From positions 70,786,546 to 70,850,545 of the forward strand of contig NC_088200.1 of the NCBI RefSeq assembly GCF_028769735.1: 64,000 nucleotides of DNA, written 5' to 3'. Source of the stretch: Zonotrichia leucophrys gambelii. Lineage: Eukaryota > Chordata > Aves > Passeriformes > Passerellidae. Shown piece after piece: positions 57,904 through 64,000 of the stretch (within the stretch, counting starts at the first letter, position 1; each line of letters begins with the position of its first letter). The notes beneath the pieces were generated by a model that saw only the letters and a program-made list of their open reading frames with translations, had not been told where the DNA came from and ran no database searches. The translations under genes and the position numbers were made by a program.

Positions 57904-58880
57904 AGGAGAACCCTGGGGTGCCCCGAGGGTGGGAGCAGGTGAGGGAGGGGCCGCTGCCCCGTGCCCTGCCCAGCTGGGGCTCCTGCACAGGGCTGGCTCC
58001 AGCCCTGGGCTCCTCAGCACAGCACAGCACATAGCAGCAGCTGCTGCACAGGCTCCAGGGCAGGCACACAGAGCCTTTGGGCTCTGCAGCATCTCTGGGC
58101 CGGGCACAGCCTGCGGGAACTGGGCTGGCCAGGCTGCACAAGGGAGCCCTGACAGGGCCGCGAGAGACGTTCCCGAGTTTCCTTCGTTTGCCTCACGATG
58201 GCCGCGAGGGCCCTGAAGGCCCCGCCAGGAGCCCGGGCCTGGCTGAGGGGGACGTTTGCTGGATGTTATCCCAAGTGATTGTTTGCAGGGGTGCTGGCTG
58301 TGCCTGCCCAGAGCACTGCTTGGAACAGCTTCTGATGGATGCTGGCTTGTCCTCACACGCTGCCCCTGCCCCACAAGCTCTGACTGGGTGCCTGGGCCTT
58401 GCTCGCTGCGCCTGCCCCACACACCGAGGGCTCTCAGCACAATGGCCCAGGAATCTTCCCCACCCTTTGGCCGGATGCCGCTCCTTTGGATTGAGATTGT
58501 ATAAACTGGAGCTTTTGAGATGGCTCTGGTGAACCGCCACGCCCGACCCCGCTGGCCCCAGCGGATCGTGCCAAGGGGATGCCATCAATGCCCCCCAACA
58601 TCTGCAGGGGCTGCCAGAGCACGGGCCGGGCTGTGCTCGGTGCTGCCAGTGCCAGCAGCAGCGGCCATCAAAGAAAGGGCAGCGAGGGGCAGGGCAGCAG
58701 GAGGGAGAACTTGTGTGCATGGAGGGACAGCAGAGCCCTGGAACAGCTGCCCAGGGAGGGCCTGGAGTGTCCCTGTGTGGAGCCATCCCAGCCCCAGCTG
58801 GGCACATTCCTGTGGCATGCACCAGATCATACCCAGACACCCCTTCCAACCCCAAACTTTCTGTCATTCTGTGATATGAA
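57904..58880 (+). repeat. R1 repeat, intact copy with CR1-like 3' end
   Basis: About 975 GC-rich bases. Near 58540 the stretch that corresponds to the ERV insertion site is uninterrupted (tttgagatggctctggtg). The last ~150 bases carry CR1-like 3' features: ggaacagctgcccagggagg, then ccccttccaaccccaaac and a final ttctgtcattctgtga. Open frames of up to 224 codons exist on both strands, but I recognise no domain, and both strands being open points to base composition rather than coding. Confidence 0.8.
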
Positions 58881-60766
58881 AGGGAAAGTGTGATATCATC
58901 TCATTATTTCTTTTTTTTCTATTATGATCCTCAAAATTAAAATCACAAATACTTTAATATCGACTTAGAGAGGGTCTATAATGACCTCCATCTCTACTTC
59001 ACTTGCCGACTTTTTGTTTTAGATGCAAAATAATTAAGGTATGCTCACTCTTTGCTTCATTCTGGAGGTAATTATGAGGCACTTTGGAACTTTTTTGTAG
59101 GGCATTATGCTCAGTTTTGCAAAATAGCAGGCTATGTTGGAAAAAAATGAGCAAAGTTAAGCCTGCTGTGATTTTTTCCCTTTCTGCCAGACCAAATAAA
59201 GTTAGATTTATCTCCAGATTGTAGCAGACTTGTGATAAAGACAATATAAGAAGACAGTGTAAAGTGCCTTGTCAAAGAAAAATATTGTATTAGTTGGAAA
59301 ATAAGATGATTTTGCAGGGAGTGTGGCTGCAATCCTATCCAAGATTGCTTCATGTTTACTGTGAGAGCTTCTTTGATTGATTGCATTTCAGCACTTTTCA
59401 GTTTTAGGAAATTTCACATTACTCTTGTTTCTAAAATGACAGGAAGTATATCATTCTATCTTTCTGCAGTGGTTAGTATAAGCTGCACAAGTATGTATCT
59501 TTTTTTTCCCCTTTATGTTTGACACCAAAAAGAGAGCTCATGCATTTCAAGAGAATTAAAAAATAAATAAATAAATAAATAAATATTCTGTTCAAAAAGG
59601 ATTCCTTAAATTTGCCTTATCTAGAAGATTTCTCTAATCTAGAGATCATCATACAGCCTTGTTCCTCAAGTAACTTTTATTTTTCATACTCCTCAGTAAG
59701 CAATCCTGAATATTTCTGTTTTACTGGGAGTGAAACCAAAGATCTTTCTGGACATTTTTCAGTCAGAATCAGCATTGAAGTCACTGCTCAAATGTATTTA
59801 TAGGTCATAACACTCATTGTGCTGAAATTAATCGTAATTTTATTTGCCTGCTCTTAAATGGTATTTCCTCTTCCAAATTTTATACCTTCCAAATTGGCAA
59901 AATGAGAGAAAAATTGCAAACATGAAGACGAGTGCTTTTGTTTATTTGGTGTGGTTTGGGGTTTTCTTTATTATTATTATTATTACTATTATGTGAATGG
60001 TAACCCCATGGTTCACCTGGGTACATAAGAAAGACAAATCAATCAAACAGATGAAAATTAATTGCAATGCTTGTACTTGCTGAGTTATTCCATCAGTTTT
60101 GTCCCATTTCTAATGAAAAGTCATTTTCACCCTGAAATCTCAGCAAAATGTCAACAGAAAGTGAAAATTTTCTTGCAATATTCAGTGGCTTCCAGGAAAT
60201 ATTTCATACATATTTAAATATTTACATTTTTAGCTGTAAATGCCATAGTCTTATATCCCTTAAGTCTGCTTCAGAATTATAAAATACAAAATACATGGGA
60301 TTTAGAATTTAAAAGATCCAAACCAGGATATCCAAACTCTTTTTTGTCATACAGGCTCTTTGGTTATAGACAGCTCACTGGAAATCAAAATTTTTGAATC
60401 AATCAACAATGTTTGGAAGTCTGCTCTGGAATTTTTGTTTCTGGATATAATTTTGATTTGAATTGATACTGGCTTTGTTTTATATCGTGTTTTAAAATGT
60501 TTCTGAAGGATTTTCATTTATTCATTTTTATTTATTTATTTTTTTAATTTATTTATTTAACACTATCATTTTAAACTGATTCAGTCTGCTTTGACTTCTA
60601 GTGATAACATCATCAATGATGCTATAGAATAAAAGCCGTGAAGTTTTAAATTTTTTTTATAGCATTAAGCTTTTTGGCATCTGGCCTTCCTGCAGAAGTT
60701 AATTGCCTTCTACAACTTAAAAAGGCAAAAGTAAAGGGCTCCAAGATAATGCTAATGAAAAAGGAT
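58881..60766. other. unique AT-rich DNA with three short microsatellites
   Basis: (AAAT)n at about 59560-59584, (ATT)n at about 59968-59992 and (ATTT)-like units at about 60521-60560. No gene recognised. Confidence 0.5.
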
Positions 60767-62093
60767 TGTGGTGGTTTGACCAGGAAGAAGTGGGAATTCT
60801 GGGAGGTTGTGGTCAAACCAATGGATGCTTGGAGTTTGATATTGGCACCTGGTGTGACCAGTGCGGTTTGGACACACCTCTGAGAATACACAGGGGTTAA
60901 AAGCAGAGCTTCGGCCCTGAGAGGCCTCTTGGGACGTGGAGGCGAAGAGGTCGGATCTCCCTCCCCTGTCCAGCCGCTGCTGCTGGGCAGGAGAGGGGCA
61001 GCCATGCGGTAGGCCGGGGCCTGGACAGAGATGGGGTGAGAAGGCCCTCGAGGATGGAAGGGTGGAGGAGCAGCCCCAAGAGACATCGGGCAGCCATTCC
61101 TCCCCCAGGAGGGAGAGAGAGGGAGAGTCAGCGTCTGAATGTGATAGCGGCCGGCCCAGGAGGAGAAGGGGGGAGAAGGGTGCAGCCCGGCTGGAGCAGC
61201 AGCAGCGCGTGTGGGAGTACCGGAGTGCTTCGGGAGAGACAGAAACTGAAGTTTTAACCCCTTAAGTCTTTCATGACTGGGGCCTTGCAAAAATGCTGAT
61301 CCTCCTCGGAGCTGAATAAGAAGGGAGATAAGAGATGAGATGAGACAAGGACCTGGCCCAAAGAATGTAGAGATAGCTGAGTGGAGAGAGAGATGATTGG
61401 AGTGGCCTTTTGGCTGGACTTTTCTTGTGTGGCCATGGACTCAGTTTGTTCCTGTGACACAGAGACTGCACTTGGGGGGAGGCAGTGCCTCGGAGCCAGG
61501 AGGGTTGATCGTGGGGACCCCTCGGCCCCAGGGGGTGAAAAAATGGGGGGGACAGATGTCCCAAAGCAGAGACTGTGCCTTTTTGGAGTGAGACAAGGCA
61601 TCCTTAAAAGACAGCCCTAGAAGCAGCTCTGGTCCATGCACAGTGGTGAGAGCACTGGGCGTGGAAAGAAGGTGTCACAAGCAGCAAAAGGACTTTCCGG
61701 GCAGTGCCGAGTGACATTGGAAGCACACGAGGTTTCAGTGTGTTTCCAGGGAAAGACTATGGAACAAGAAGGACTCCTCTCCTCTTCATGGACTGAAGTT
61801 TGAGTATTCTAAAGGGTGGTGCCAGGCTGGGCAGTTGGTGATTTGGGAGAATGTATCGGATTGAGAAATTCTGGTAGTAGAGAAGAAGAAAGTGGTTTTT
61901 GTAAGGTTTTCAATTTTTTTTTTCTCTTTTCCTTATAGTTTTTTCCTATTTTCCTGTAGTTTAGGTAATAAAGTGTTCTTTATGTTTAAGCTGGAGCCTG
62001 TTTTGCTTATTCCTGGTCACATCTCACAGCAGACACCAGAGTGAGAGCATTTTCATGGGGGCACTGTCTCTGTGCCAAGCTCAAACCATGACA
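60767..62093 (+). mobile_element. solo LTR, 1.33 kb, with 5-bp target duplication
   Basis: Begins TGTGGTGGTTTGACC and ends CTCAAACCATGACA, near-inverted termini. It is flanked on both sides by AGGAT (60762-60766 and 62094-62098). A poly(A) signal AATAAA at 61967-61972, some 120 bases before the end, gives the plus orientation. It has the look of a long songbird LTR; a 5-bp duplication is usual for ERVL-type elements. The 60.9-61.6 kb part is GC-rich and has chance open frames of up to 115 codons on either strand. The 214-codon minus-strand frame at 60646-61290 is also taken as chance. Confidence 0.85.
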
Positions 62094-62382
62094 AGGATAT
62101 GTATTATTTTTATATTTGCTACTACTATTGGTTCTTAAAATAACTATTCCAAGGAGAGTAATTCTTAAATACAATCCAGTTGCTATGTAAATGGGAAATG
62201 AGAAACTTTGTCGCTTGCAATCAGAAAAAAAGAAAAAAATGAAAAACCAAAGAAGCAAAAAAATCCGCAAAAAACCACCCCAAAATCCTCCCAAAAAACC
62301 CAAAAAGGACTATACCAGTCCTTCAACCCTGCAGTAACAGAGAGCATTCACACCAGCCTGCTTTTCACAGGGGAATTTCCAA

Positions 62383-62442
62383 GTTATTGACTATTCTTGA
62401 TGATTTTTCTATGTTATTGACTATGCTTGATGATTTTATTGT
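62383..62442. repeat. 30-bp tandem duplication
   Basis: gttattgactattcttgatg at 62383 recurs at 62413 with a single t-to-g change in that block; the tails of the two units differ slightly more. Confidence 0.9.
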
Positions 62443-62691
62443 TGTGTCTTATGGTGCTGGAATTCTCCAGTGCTGAAAGAAAACTAAAAGCAGTTAAAAA
62501 CTTTGATACCATTTTTAAAAATACATAAGAAATTGACAACATGATGAAGAATGAACACCAGCTAGATAACTTCTTTGTTCCTATTGTAATTGGTAAAAAT
62601 GTCTTAATTTGACATTTAGAAATACCTGTTTTTCAAAGCTCTACTCTATCAATATTTTTTTTCATGCTTTCAAAATAATGGCTTGGATGTC

Positions 62692-62716
62692 AATAAATAA
62701 ATAAATAAATAAATAA
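62692..62716. repeat. (AAAT)n microsatellite
   Basis: About six perfect AAAT units. Confidence 0.9.
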
Positions 62717-64000
62717 GCCCTTCTCTTACTACTTTCTAAGTTACCCAGAGATGTCCTTGTTTTATTCTTTTTCCTCAGCAGCATGTGTAAAGTTTGCTGC
62801 TCTTCTTAGGCACCATGTTTATACCCTAACATTTTATACTCCAGAAAGAGCAAAATCCACAAATAAATAAAATTGTTTCATTTTGGTGATAATTTTTACC
62901 ACTCTACCACTCTTATGCTGATGTTAAAGCAGGTTTCAATCTAACTTTTCAGTCCTGTATTTGGCCATCAGTTTTATTCATGGTCTAAAAAAAGCTGCCT
63001 TCATACTGTCTATATAAAATTTTTCAGGGTAGGGGGTGAGGTAATAGGACCCTTTTCTCCCTTTTCATTTTAACTTTTGTTTTGTTTTTTTTTTTTTTTA
63101 TCCTAGGAAGCTTTTAAAAAGCTGAGTCAGGAGCAAGGCAGAAAGGAAAACTCTTTTTATTTATGATGTCTCTGATCCTTCTTGATGCTCTAAGTTGTTG
63201 GATTAATATTATGGGAAAAGGTGCTCAAGGCAGTGAAAGAAGCAAACATTCTTGCCCTAATCCCAAAAGATGCTGAACAAATTTTGGAAGAGAAATATAC
63301 ATGAAACGGCAATTTCTATCAGATTCTGTATAAGGGAACTGTGATGGGCAAGGTTGAGGTGTTATTTATAACAGGATTGTGAGATAGGCTGTTTTACTTT
63401 TTCCCAAAAGACAAATCCCACTTACTGCTGTTCATGATATTATCTTTCTATCTCATGTATGACTTCTGTTTAATGTAAATGTGGCAGATTCTGTTTCTCA
63501 GTTTCTGATAAAAAGAAGAATTTCCACTGGGTAGATTAAAGAGTTCTGCTATCGTGTTTCAATATTACTTTCAGAGTCGAGGGACTGTGCTGGTCCTATC
63601 TGTAACCTGTTCTTTATTTAAAGAGAAATTCTGGCTGTCTGAAATCATGTTTTAGATCACTATAGCGCCGCAGCAACATTAATTTGCACTTCTGGGTGAA
63701 AAATGAAAGACAACATTATACAGCATAATTATGCTGATGCCTCAGCTGAGCTCCAGCACATGTCCTGTGGGGGTTTGAGCATCAGAAGTCTGAACAAAGC
63801 TGGGTTGAAAAATAGCGTGGCTGGTCCCTTTCATTATGAGCTCAATTCCTGATCCTTGCCTCCTGAATGCACTGAATCTAATTCAGGATTTGGTTGACAC
63901 GAGTGGTAATTGCTTACAGAGGCTGGGGATCATGGAACCATGACAGGAGGGAAAATGTTAATCCTTAAGTACTTTCTGAGCATTCCTGTCAGTGGATGGA

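Larger units (their letters stand above)
62094..64000. other. unique AT-rich DNA, no gene recognised
   Basis: Apart from the two small repeats listed, no feature is recognised. The window ends in ordinary unique sequence. Confidence 0.45.

Noticed and set aside
58193..58867. 224-codon minus-strand and 119-151-codon plus-strand frames in the intact R1 copy
   Set aside because: Overlapping frames on opposite strands in a repeat with a CR1-like end; no motif recognised, so treated as composition.
60646..61290. 214-codon minus-strand frame
   Set aside because: It straddles the border of a solo LTR at 60767 and has no family motif; chance frame in a GC-rich LTR interior.

Overview
The window looks like an AT-rich, intergenic or intronic stretch of a bird genome, most likely a songbird. 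The main evidence is seven to eight fragments of CR1 LINEs, the dominant avian retroposon; LTRs of types common in passerines; and an avian-type endogenous retrovirus (ERV). I find no host protein-coding exon, tRNA, rRNA or CRISPR array that I can defend. Apart from the ERV, open frames over about 100 codons lie in low-complexity DNA (the pentanucleotide repeat, T/G-rich tracts) or in GC-rich repeats, and look like chance.

Layout. 1-28.9 kb is mostly unique AT-rich DNA with small CR1 pieces, one solo LTR (8.4-8.8 kb), a long pyrimidine pentanucleotide repeat (3.1-3.4 kb), an AT-rich (ATGT)/(ACAT) block (10.0-10.5 kb) and a 22-bp minisatellite (15.0 kb). 28.9-39.2 kb is a nest of repeats. A GC-rich repeat (called R1 here, with a CR1-like end) is split by a nearly complete ERV on the minus strand (29.25-38.02 kb), followed by a different 419-bp LTR and a short GC-rich block (R2). 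39.2-57.1 kb is again mostly unique, with another LTR (43.4-43.7 kb) and low-complexity tracts. 57.1-58.9 kb holds a second copy of R2-LTR-R1 in inverted orientation, without the ERV. 60.8-62.1 kb is a 1.3-kb solo LTR with a perfect 5-bp target duplication.

The ERV. Read on the minus strand it has R-U5, a tRNA-Lys(1,2)-type primer binding site, a leader with a splice donor, gag, an A AAA AAC slippery site, a protease region, pol (RT, RNase H, integrase), env with a splice acceptor just upstream, a polypurine tract and a full 3' LTR. Gag and pol are of betaretroviral type, and the env transmembrane subunit is of gamma/alpharetroviral type (CX6CC), the arrangement seen in type D betaretroviruses. 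gag, pro, pol and env all carry frameshifts, and gag and pol also carry stops, so it is a dead copy; the env transmembrane half is the best-preserved part. The two LTR copies differ at 13 of about 248 positions by hand count. The upstream LTR lacks its U3 and begins close to the predicted transcription start, and no clean target duplication is visible.

Limits: repeat families were named from memory of consensus features, without a database search. Identity figures are hand counts over the stretches stated.
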